From: Myrmaecium sp. VS I D KN 1
Lineage: Eukaryota; Ascomycota; Dothideomycetes; Valsariales; Valsariaceae
Reading direction: 5' to 3'
DNA length: 64,000 bases
NCBI GenBank assembly: GCA_019775845.1
Contig: JADQAV010000017.1
Span: 186,001 to 250,000, forward strand
Position 1 is the first letter of the stretch. Every line of letters starts with the position of its first letter. The notes under the pieces were generated by a model, which made no database searches, was not told where the DNA came from, and worked only from the letters and a program-made list of their open reading frames with translations. Below are positions 11,425 to 22,200 of the stretch, in pieces. The position numbers and the translations under genes were made by a program.

Positions 11425-11813
11425 TGTGGAGATAAAGGGGTACTCTCTTCTATATGAGCGCCCTATGCAACTCACATATCAGCATTAATTAAGGTATTGC
11501 TCGCTTCAATTCAGCCTCATAACCTGAGTGCAGCCGTCGCCGCCCTGGATACTCCGTGGCTTGGCTGGGGATTGGTGTTCAGGATCCGGCGGGAGGTTCG
11601 CGCCGCGCTTTGCACCGCCCGTGGCTTGACCACGCCAACTCTCCAAAGCCGTGGCTGGCCGAAGGAGGGGCTCCGGCCTGAGGCTGCGAGCTATGACGGC
11701 GATATCGCACCCCCACCACTGACACAACATTTTAGGCGCAGAGTCATTGGTTTCCTTGGTTTCCGCAGGCAGTTCTCTCCCAACTTCACCTCAGATACCC
11801 AAATTCCGCAAAA
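11425..11813. promoter_or_regulatory. Shared promoter of sec15 and lys9
   Basis: These 389 bases lie between divergent starts. At 11741-11746 the sequence gagtca reads TGACTC on the minus strand, a six-of-seven match to the TGA(C/G)TCA site of the Gcn4/CpcA general amino-acid control factor. It lies about 70 bases upstream of the lysine gene start. Use of this site is inference from motif and context. Confidence 0.4.
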
Positions 11814-13473
11814 ATGGACGCCATTCCCGGTATGTGACTCGATAGCATTTCAATTGACCTGCCTGCTAACGTTTTCTACCCAGCTGTCACTGGAACCTCC
11901 AAGTCCGTACATCAATCCCTTGACCCCTTATGCCGTCATATACTTATGACCTCCCAGGTCCGTCCTCCTCCTCGGAGCTGGCTTGGTCGCTAAGCCTACT
12001 GTCGATATCCTGAGCGACGCTGGCATCAATGTTACCGTTGCTTGCCGTACCATCGAGAAGGCCCAGAAGCTGGCCGAGGGTGCGAAGAATGCCTCCGCCA
12101 TCGCTCTCGATGTGAACGATGAAGCTGCTTTGGACCGCGAGACCTCCAAGGTTGCGCTCGTCATCTCCCTCATCCCCTACACCTACCATGCCCAGGTGAT
12201 CAAGTCCGCTATCCGTTGCAAGAAGCACGTTGTCACCACATCATACGTCAGCCCCGCCATGAAGGAGCTGGAGGCCGATGCTAAGGCTGCGGACATCACC
12301 GTCATGAACGAGATTGGCGTAAGCTATATTCCCAACCAGTCATCAATGGCGGCTCTAACAATCACTAGCTCGACCCCGGTATTGACCACCTTTCTGCTGT
12401 CCTCACCATTGACGAGGTCCACAAGGCCGGTGGCAAGATCCTGAGCTTCCTCTCCTACTGCGGTGGTCTCGTAAGTAACATCTCATCCACCTCCTAATGC
12501 TTGCGCCTTCTAACAATACTGCGCCCTGTAATAGCCCGCCCCCGAGAACTCGGACAACCCGCTCGGTTACAAGTTCAGCTGGAGTCCCCGTGGCGTCCTC
12601 CTTGCCCTCCGCAACGCTGCCAGATACTACCAGGGCGGTAAGATCGTAGACGTTGCGTCCCAGGATCTCATGGGTACGGCTAAGCCCTACTACATCTACC
12701 CTGGCTACGCCTTCGTTGCGTACCCCAACCGTGACTCCACCCCCTACAGGGAGCGTTACACCATCCCTGAGGCCGACGAGATCATCCGAGGTACGCTTCG
12801 GTACCAAGGCTTCCCTGAGTTCATCCGTACTCTTGTCGATATGGGTTTCTTGAGCGAGGATCCCAAGGACTTCCTCCAGGAGGGTTCTAGGATCAGCTGG
12901 AAGGAGGCTACCGCTAAGATCCTCGGTGCCGACTCCCGTGCTGACCAGGACCTTGTCTGGGCCATCAGCTCCAAGACGAAGTTCGCCAACACTGAGGAGA
13001 AGGACCGCATCATCGACGGCCTGAGGTGGATCGGTCTTTTCAGTGATGAGGACATCAAGCCCCGTGGCAACCCCCTCGACACCCTCTGCGCTACTCTTGA
13101 GGAGAAGATGCAGTACGAGGAGGACGAGCGTGATATGGTCATGCTCCAGCACAAGTTCCAGATCGAACACAAGGATGGCAGCAAGGAGTAAGTACCATCG
13201 ATCTGAAAGCTATCCGGCGCAAACATAACTGATCATCATCTCTGCAGAACCCGCACCTCTACCCTCGTTGAGTACGGTGACCCCAAGGGTTACTCCGCCA
13301 TGGCTCGCCTTGTCGGTGTGCCCTGCGCCGTCGCCGTCCAGCAGGTCCTGAACGGCACCATCTCCGAGCGTGGTATCCTTGCCCCCATGACCCCGGAGAT
13401 CTGCGCTCCTCTCCTCAAGGAGTTGACTGAGAAGTACAACCTCAAGATCAAGGAGAAGAGCCTCAAGTACTAG
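11814..13473 (+). CDS. lys9: Saccharopine reductase LYS9
   Basis: Six exons (11814..11829, 11884..11902, 11958..12318, 12369..12470, 12535..13187, 13248..13473) splice in phase to 458 residues. The first two exons are only 16 and 19 bases and encode MDAIPAVTGTSK. The Rossmann nucleotide-binding segment follows at once (SVLLLGAGLVAKP). Conserved segments include SLIPYTYHAQVIKSAI, HVVTTSYVSPAMKEL, NEIGLDPGIDHLSA, and [27 protein letters not shown]. The enzyme is the NADP-dependent, glutamate-forming saccharopine dehydrogenase (EC 1.5.1.10). It condenses aminoadipate semialdehyde with glutamate to saccharopine in the fungal alpha-aminoadipate route to lysine. The second intron has a weak donor (GTCCGT). 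A possible CpcA site lies upstream. Confidence 0.95.
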
Positions 13474-16400
13474 TGCCTTAGCGTGATTATATAGTTCTAT
13501 ACATCAACTAGCAACATGATTGATTGCACGGAGGACGCATTGGATTTGGAAATGGGAAATACGTTGAAGTTCCTTTTTCAACTTGAAACATAATGAAAAA
13601 TAACATTACAGAAACTTACCGTCTCCAGTGAGCTGAAGGTCAGAACCAGATTTGTCTTGCTCTTTTTCGTCTTGAAAAACTACCAGGGTACCTGTGATCA
13701 CCTTCGCGATTGAAGGCATATTCCGGTTCGTCCATCCCCTTGAACGAACCGGATCCCCCGCGCCATCCCATCCGTGCCCCTCCAAAGCCTGCACGAACCG
13801 CCAATCTGTCCGGCTGTATACGCCACCATATGCTTGTTTCGACTGCATCCCTATATACCCTGCTCGGTACAGTATAAATATCCACCTGACGCCGTGAATT
13901 TCTCGCATACACTACAAAAAATGAGAGGCGAGGCATATTTGATCCCCCCCCAACCAGCGTTTGCTTGCCGTGGTTCATCTGTTCTTACATTGACGGTACA
14001 TCTTTAAAATCGCGTGTATGACTTTTTATCCATCATTCTAACATTCTACGTCTCTTTCTTTTTGATTCATCATTCATACGTTCTACATACTACATGTCTC
14101 TTCATTTATCTTTCCTCTCTTTGCATTCAACTTTTCTTCTTTCACTCGGGAAACATGAGAGAATGAAAGAGACTGGAAAAGATATATTTCAGAGAGAGTG
14201 GAGAAAGGATCTTTAACCCGAGCTCCGAGCTCAACATACCCGCTCGAGCTCGTCTGTGAATGTTTTCCTTTCCTCCATGTCTTCCTTTTTTCCACTATCC
14301 TATCGTGTATTGAACTTCCTCGCCATCCCGACCACCGTCCTATTCAGACGGAGGCCCAGGCGAGGCCGATTCCGAACTGGCGATGTCGTCGTCGCTGGAG
14401 CCTAGAGAGATCGGGCATACAAGTGCAGGGGAAAGAACTTAGGTTGAAGATGTATGCATGTGTATATGCACACACACCGCTTGGCGAGATCTTCGTTGCT
14501 ATCTCGTTCCGCAGATCGCGTCTTCTTCCCATGGTCCCATGAGCCTTCCACCCCCCCGGTCCCGTCCCGTCCTTGCATTAGCCTCCACTGCAAAGCGAGA
14601 AGATATGGGCTGAGTGTTGTGTCTTTGTTCAGTCACCCTGGTAAACAGACAGAGAGGCAGGCAGACAGACAGACCGGTCTGTTTCTTTTCTTGCTCGTCT
14701 TTTCTTTCACCGTCACCGCTTGTTGCTGCTGCCTTGACACGTCCACCGCCACGATCTGGACGTACATACATATCAAGATCGTCGCTTCTTTTCCGTCTAT
14801 CATCTCCCTTTCTCACCACTTCTGGTACTCATCTCTTCTTCTGACCTCACTATCCTAGACGTTATCGCGCTCATTCGAGCATCCTCTTTCATCTTTCCTG
14901 ATTGTTGTGGTCTGGGAAAAGACGTGGTTGATGGCGGAATTGTCTCGGCTGCTGCTGGCACTGCCACTCTCACTCTGCTGCTGCTGCTACTGCTGCCGCC
15001 GCGGTTGCTTTCTCATCCAAGGTTCCCTCGCTCTGTCATGAGCAACCGCCATGAGCAACGATACCGTTGGTATGTCGTGGCATGGCGGAGCTTGACCGCT
15101 ATGATGCGGGATGGTACGTGAGAGTATCTCCTGCGCTTCATCTATTATAGACGTATCTCGACGACGGAGGAGATGACTCGATGCGAGCGGACGAGACAAC
15201 TCGCTGTTGTTCATTCGACAGGTGCGTACCGACCCGGCTAGCTTCTCGTTGTGCTGCTGCCTGCTGACCGTCAACTCTAGTTTGTGCGTCGCGCCGCTCT
15301 TCTGCAGAACCGAAAATATCTCGAACAGTTGTTCTTTCGGACAAGTCTGGGCATCGTCGTCGCTGTTGTCGAGGGTGAATATCCAATTTCGGTTCTCTGA
15401 AGGTTATGCTCGACGTTGCACCTTATCTGTCTGCTGCTGCAGTCTTCTGAATGCCCAATCTGGTGCTATAACGCCTCGGGCTGTATGCTATGACTCTGCT
15501 CTGACACAGGCTTGACTTAGCTGGGTTTGCCGGCCGGCTGAGGACGTCCTGGTCGACTGTGGGGTATGTGAACAAGGCACGTCGATGCCGCAGCATCCTA
15601 TTGCAGAGAGAAGCTGACCGTCAGAAGCTAATCGACGTTAGAACCATGGAAACCGTCGGATATCCCACTGAATGAAGTTCGCTGTTGCTGAACGGAGAGC
15701 ATTGTCGTCGCGATGTGGGGTTCGTTCGTCGAACCGGCCTTGCGGGGTACGAGCTCAACGCCGGAGGTCGACTCCGCGTCTTCGAGACGGTCCAACGCCA
15801 TTGCGAGCACAATAATAGGCTGAGAGCCATTCTGAGCACTGGAACTTGTAGATCGAGAAGCAGAGTTTCTTGGAACGAGATTTCGACAGAATCCATCCGT
15901 TTGGTGGTCGTGCAGGCGCTGTTCCCGCCTTCCGCGCGGTGGGTGTTCGGATGTTCTCAGGGGCGACGTCGTGCGGCTTCACGGCACCGTAAGAGAGGGG
16001 AGATGGAGGAATTGCCCAACGCCGGGCTTTGAGCCACGATTGAAGACAAGCAACAATGGGACTACCGGCCGCTGGGGACCTGCTGAGGAATCCATAAAGA
16101 GGCTAAAATTCCCATTTAGGAGTCTGCTACAGTCGCTGACAGGAGCAAGAGGTTGGCCTCGGACATGGCCCTGCTCCAACCTGACATGGAGCGATTCCAG
16201 CACCCACGCAGCATCCCGCTCGCCCCTGGCTGCTGTGCCCGCGTCCCCAGCGACCGCCACGCGACCTTCAGCATGCCAAATCTCTTCAGGGGGGCTGTGA
16301 GGAGTATAAGAATCGGGAGAGGGAAAGCGAATAGGTAAAAGCCGAGTCAACCACGCCCAAATCGTGCTCACGGCTCTTCCATGGACCCCGTCTACCGCTG

Positions 16401-16980
16401 CTCGTGTCTACAGCCGCCTTGGAGGGGAACGGGAGCCAAGGTCTGTTTCCGTTGTTCCTGATGCTCTTGCCGCCCACCTCAAGGACCGTCCCAGGAGCTT
16501 CTCGTCCTCGGTTGCTAGGAAACGCACACCACGGCTTCTCTGTCTGCTCACTGCCCACCAGCAGCCCCCGGATTCTGGTATCGAGCGGCCTTACCGCCTA
16601 CGGCCATGTCTTTGACCTTCCCTCCTGCTCCTTCCCCTTCCTCTTTCCTCTTAGCGTCGCGCACAGACTGGTACCCCCGCATGGAGAGGAGGGCTCTTTG
16701 CCTGGTCTTCTTGACTGACTGGATCTGGTTTTGGCAGCGGAACCTCGTCGTCGAACAACATAGCTCACCACCACGATGGTGTTTAGAGTCGTGAGAAGTT
16801 CGTGGAGGAAGCTGCCGCCACGAGCAATCTCCTCGTACCCAACAGGAGAGCGTCCGACGGGTGGATCGTCCTCATGCAGGCACCTTCGGTGGAGGGCCTC
16901 GTCCACTCCTGTCGAAGAACACCAAGCATCTCCTCCGTTGTGCCTGAAGCAGTCCTATCCCAAACGGCCTCGCCAGCTCA
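13474..16980. other. Gene-poor stretch upstream of the Mei2-like gene
   Basis: About 3.5 kb without a convincing coding region. Open frames of 60-135 codons occur on both strands but show no domains, no consistent splicing partners and no protein-like composition. Pyrimidine-rich tracts and short tandem units such as the GACA run near 14655-14675 are present. It may hold the lys9 3' UTR plus a long regulatory region or an untranslated transcript. This cannot be decided from sequence. Confidence 0.5.
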
Positions 16981-16982
16981 GC

Positions 16983-16988
16983 TATAAA
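16983..16988 (+). promoter_or_regulatory. TATA box of the Mei2-like gene
   Basis: TATAAA lies in the context gctataaaagag, followed within 30 bases by a long CT-rich tract, as in strong fungal core promoters. It is about 640 bases upstream of the ATG, so the mRNA would have a long leader. Confidence 0.6.
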
Positions 16989-17179
16989 AGAGCGACTCCC
17001 TCCTCGTTCCTTCCTCTTTCTTTCCTCTCCACTTCACTTTCATCAGTCCACGTCTTCCAGGTTCTTTCTGTTCTCAGCCGGATTCCAAAGACCGTTCAGT
17101 TGCCCCGCTTGCACTCCAACGTTCCTTCCACATCCAGCGTCAACATCGCCAACGTCTCATCACCCTCAAACCACATCTC

Positions 17180-17209
17180 CCACTTTCCACTTTCCACTTT
17201 CCACTTTTC
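17180..17209 (+). repeat. CACTTTC short tandem repeat in mRNA leader
   Basis: About four near-perfect copies of a seven-base unit (cactttc) occur in the pyrimidine-rich leader of the Mei2-like gene. Confidence 0.7.
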
Positions 17210-17292
17210 ACCTTCCACCTTCCCTCACTTCGCACTTCGCACCTCGCTCTTTGCTCTCGTTCTCCAGTGCAACACTGCAACCACCAGCAAAG

Positions 17293-17625
17293 GTAAGTCC
17301 TGCACTGCACCTCCTCTTTTTCTGTTCCACTTCCGTACCTGCCTGCTCCACCCTTCAGTCGCTCCTTCTCTTTTGTATCCCACCTGTTGTCTCCAACTCG
17401 CCAAGCGGCGAGGACGCAATGTTCCTTTTCAACGTCGTCTCCCCCCTCATCACTCCCTCTCCCCCTTCCATCTTGCACCCGTCTTGCCTTCTTCACAATC
17501 TTGGGAGCTCTTTACAACCTTCTCCATCATCCACGGCCACTCCTTCACACCACTCTTCTTGAACTTCTCGCGCCTTCTTACATTGCATCTCATCCACCGC
17601 GGCCAGCATCTCACTTTCCTTTTAG
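17293..17625 (+). other. Probable leader intron of the Mei2-like gene
   Basis: A consensus donor (aaag|gtaagt) at 17293 and a pyrimidine tract ending ttttag at 17625 define a 333-base candidate intron in the 5' UTR. The acceptor is immediately followed by the ATG at 17626. This is inferred from the splice signals alone. Confidence 0.55.
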
Positions 17626-19225
17626 ATGAACTCGTTCACACACATGGCTGCCACCGGCTTCTCGACCCCTCAGACGGTCCTTCGCGATAGCTTCGACAAT
17701 TCCGTCCCTGGAACTTCCAGGACCACTGCTGGAAAGGCCGCTCAGACTCCTCTGACCTCCCCATTGACGGATCGTTTTGATGTCGACTTTATCGGCAGTG
17801 CCATCGCTCGCGCCCGTCAGGGCATCGCCAGTCCCCTTGGCACCTTGACAGGTCGTCTCATGGTGGTGAACCCTACCAGTGAGGAACGTGAAAAGGCCAA
17901 GCAGGCGCAGGTCATCCTAGTAAGTGCTCCAGCCCCTTGCCACCACTACGCAGCTAACGTGTCTTTAGGAGGTGATCCTTGACAAGGTTTCCATCGCGGA
18001 GCGATATTATACCGACATCAACACTTATGTCCGCTTTGACCGCGTCACTGATGGCACCAAGTTCTTCGAATATATCAGTGAGAAGCTTTCGCATCTCGTT
18101 GTGCCTCGGTACTTGACTGTTGAAGAATGGCGTGCGACTGTCAAGCCTTCGAGCTTGTCCAAGACGACCTTTCCGGTCCGTGACGAAGGCATCGTATTCG
18201 TCAAGGCTGTTGGACCAGCACACCGGACGGCCATGGACATGAACATTCCTCTTGCGGGCAGCATCATCTTCGAGTTTCTAAGTAACCATCTGCGTCTCGA
18301 CATCCAGCGTCCCGTTCACCGTGCAACGGACGACATTGGCCGTCCTGTTTTCGCCGTGGCTTTCGACTCTGTTGGCCATGCCAATCAGCTTGTCGCTCTA
18401 TGCAAGAATGGAACTGAGTTTCCTATGAGCGGTTCTTCCTATGTGTTCATTGCCACTCACAACCTCGACGACCAGAAGATCAAGACTGTCTGTCCAGTTC
18501 GCTTGGAAGAATCGACTCCTCTCCGCTCCACGGTCCGGATCCAAGAAACTCTTCAAGGCCTTGCTCGCAAGACAAAGGAGTACAGCCACAACGCCGTTGT
18601 CCGTGAGAGGATCGCCAAGGGAATCGATGTGCGTACTACGATCATGCTACGCAATATTCCCAACCGCATCACCAAGATGCAGCTCAAGATGATGCTTGAT
18701 CGCTATGTGTCTGGCCACTACGATTTCATGTATCTGCGCATCGACTTCTCGAACGGCTGTAATGTCGGCTACGGCTTCGTCAACTTCGACAACTCTGAAA
18801 GCCTTCTGACCTTTTATGATGCCGTCAATGGAATCCCTTGGGCTTACATCTGCCAGGGCGTTTCCTCAGAGAAGAAGGTTGAGATTTCTTATGCCGCAAC
18901 CCAAGGACAGTCCGCCCTGATCGAGAAATTCCGGAACTCGAGCATCATGACCGAACCGTATGATCACCGCCCTATGCTCTTGTACACCCCGGCCGATGGC
19001 GCTCAGATGCCGGGAAGGACTTGGGGTTCTGAACGACCATTTCCCTCGGCTAATAACCACACAAAGCTGCAGCGTTCCCTGAATAACGCCCAAACCTTGG
19101 GCTTGTATCAGAATCCTCGTCAAGGTGGTTCCCGCCAGCGCATGCAGGGCATGTTTGACAACGGCTCTCCTCGTGGCCTTGCCGGTCTTTCTAACAGTAC
19201 CCTCCATTGTTCCACCTTCTTTTAG
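17626..19225 (+). CDS. Mei2-like RNA-binding protein
   Basis: Exons 17626..17919 and 17969..19225 encode 516 residues. The diagnostic part is the C-terminal Mei2-type RRM at about residues 315-415. It opens with TTIMLRNIPNRITKMQLK and continues through HYDFMYLRIDFSNGCNVGYGFVNF, the conserved RNP1-like core of this family. Residues 100-290 may contain degenerate RRM-like folds (for example around GRPVFAVAFDSVGHANQLVAL), but no second clear RNP pair is visible. Mei2 in fission yeast binds RNA and drives entry into meiosis, and plant and fungal relatives act in development. A developmental role here is inference. A second ATG (MAATGF) lies six codons downstream. Long gene-poor flanks, a TATA box and a long leader suggest tight regulation. 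Confidence 0.88.
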
Positions 19226-22200
19226 AAGACTGGGCTCGCTTCTCGATTCTCCACATTGTCCACGGAGCTCAATGTTGGATTGAGAGATATCTTGGTCCCA
19301 ATCGTTGGACTAAAGATTGAATCCGGATTGTTATGGAGGTGATGGATTGTGGAGTTTTCAGGTGCGGTTTCCGGACATCTGGTCCCAATTTGTTTTGCCT
19401 TTCTTTTTCATCTGTGTTTCCCTAATTTCAAAAAGTCCTTCTGCGGTTTCTCATGTTGCAATGGGTCTTTTAAGGGGGGAATGTTGCGAGGTTTCCTTTC
19501 TTCTTCTGATCAAATCTGAACTCGGCGGTTTGTTCTGGTTTTAATCTCTCAGCTTCATGTGTGCTCAGGGCCATCGACAGCTCTTCGGATCTGTCTTGCC
19601 TCTCCCAGGAAACGTTTGTTTCGATTGAGCGGTTTGTTGTCAGGCTCCAGGGCATAATTATCGGACGTGGGTTGTACTCAGGACAGCTTCATGTAACTAG
19701 CGGTCCACCCTTGGTGGAGATATAGCTACTAGCCCTTGTCATCGCTTAGATGAATGATAAATAGAGTCAGCACGTGACATGCTCCAGTGCCTCCGTGATT
19801 AGTAGTAGTAGTATTCTGAAACAAGTAGGGGGTGTCTTTTATATACTGTACCTCTATCCCCTTTGTTGAACCTGCTCAGCTATGTGTCTTATGCTCAGCT
19901 GATTGGGCTTCTCTCCTCTGTAGGGCCCCGTGCTGTCTTCCATGTGAAGCACTGATGGAAATGTGAGCAGCCGGGTTGATGCGGGTGCCTGTAGTAGTAC
20001 TAATGTAAAGACCCACTCATGGGAACTGGAAAAGCAGATGACGCAGCACATAGGAGCTGCTACTCACCGCCACGAATGAGCAAGAGGAGCTTCACCTAGG
20101 TACGGGTAATGGGTCAGTTACCCGCATCACTTTGGACTCGCTTCGGCATCGACATGCGAGACAGCTCTCTCCTCCGCCTTTCCGCTCTCTATCTGGAGGG
20201 AGGGGGGGTTCCCAGCATGGCATACTCGTTACTCCGTATCTCATGCAGCGAGGAAAGGCGGGACCACTTCTCCTTCGCAGCCTGTCCTTTTTCCTTTTTT
20301 TTTCTCTTTCGCTCTGTTCTTCTGGAAAAAGATCATGGGACGGAACCGGTGCAAGGCTGAACTACTTGCCCGAAGGTGGCACATCCATCCCTTCTGAGAG
20401 ACGGGGAGATAGGGTATGGATGAGCATCCGGATGCTGAGGATCACCCAACGGGAGGAAGATCTTGAGATGCGGGATCGATCGCAAACCCACTTGTTTCGT
20501 CCCATCCCGTCTCGTCTCATCCTAATCCATTCCATCACCATCAGATCGATGATCTTCCCCGCCGAGACATCCGCCGAGAGATGTGCAAGAGGGTGAGCAT
20601 GCACGCAGCCTTGCCGAGTTCTTTACAGGAAAGGCAAGCATGCACGCTCACGCGCCGTCACCTCCAAGGCTCGGCGATGGGCAAACGTCTCCATTTGACG
20701 TTGGTTTGTGAGGCTTTGGGGAAGCGACGAGGTCCCGACGCGCCGCAACGCCTTTTCTTCTTTTCTTCTTCGTCTCCGTCCGTGACTGCCGTGCGTGGAC
20801 ATGAGACGGTAGTCTCCCGAGCGCACTCTCGCCGACCCACATACGTCACTCACCCGCATAAATCTTGGATCCTGATGAGGCAGAAGAGCCGAGGAAACCG
20901 AGGCTCTAAGCGAGAGAGGCGGGAGGAAAGTGAGGATGATTATCTCTCTACTTGTCGTCGTTGACTAGAGTCGAGCTGACTGAGAGGCGTTCGCAGTGAC
21001 CGCGAACAGTGAACTTACTACACCAACAGATGGCAGCAATCGTTGTCCAAGAACGGACGGCCACAACGCATCGACAGCTAGACGCGGTGGCATAACTTCG
21101 ATGCCCGATTAAAGCGATTCGGACTCCGTCGGCCGCTACCACCAGCGTCGTTCAGACGGCTTTAAAAGTGGCATCGTCAACACCAGCTGACTAACTCCCG
21201 CGACCTCCATCGCCAGCATGCTCCGCTCTACCGCCGTAATTCCTAGAATCGACGGTCAGGTACACATGGAAGTTCTCACACTGTACTAAGAGAGGCTGGC
21301 GGGAAATCACTACCATGGATTTCCTGGAGAGAAGGAGGCAGCGACCTCTCCGTGTACGGACAAATCGCACGAAGAGAGAGCACGACGTGCAGCAACCCGC
21401 ACTGGCAGGAGATAGAGACGGTGACGGAAGCTTTTGTCTTGGTGTGTTACACCGCGGCGCGAGGGGAGCGAGTGAGCTTTGCAAGGATACCACTAGTGAC
21501 CGTGGCAACGGCTTTGTGAGGAGTGCCTACGAACGAGAGGGAAACCTTCGTTTGCGACCACGTTGACGACGACAAACCAAGACTGAGAGTAGTGGCGAGG
21601 AACCGGATGTTGGACCTGGACACCTGATCGACGAGATCCCTGTTGATGATCCTGGGATCAGAAGGCTAACCTTGGACGCCATTCAAGCTTTGCAGTTGAT
21701 CCTCAGATCGACATTGGATGGGACCATAGCCGGTGCCGCTTTCCTGCCGGGCAGCTATAAGGCTTTCTAAATAGTATTCGAAATTTGCATCGCCTAGTCG
21801 CAGGCACCGGCGTGGCCATGCCGTAGGGCGGATGCGGGACTCTGGGAAAGCCCTTCGGAGTGCCGAGGTAACGACAATAAAGACTATCGCTGCAGGAGCA
21901 TGGAAAAGTATCCTCTGGCAGATCCAGAGCCGCGAATCATTGCGGGCTGCTTTCGGACAAGCCGCTTGCTCGTGCCCGGGGCTTTCGGAGGAATATACAG
22001 AAGCGACGAGGCTGGATGCCGCGTGCACTGGATAATCCAAGACTATGCTCACGGCTCCAGACGAGATTTCTGAACGAAGTGATGGCCAAGATTCAGGGAT
22101 GCCAATGCCAAAAGGGGAGCGATCTTTCCAAATCCCGGGTCCATGGAAAGATGCTCAAGATGTACTTGTTGGCCTCGGATACAACCAGTCTTCGGTCCAG

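Noticed and set aside
20130-20160. Weak resemblance to the U6 snRNA 5' end (cgcttcggca)
   Set aside because: Only about ten bases agree. The following conserved U6 sequence is absent.
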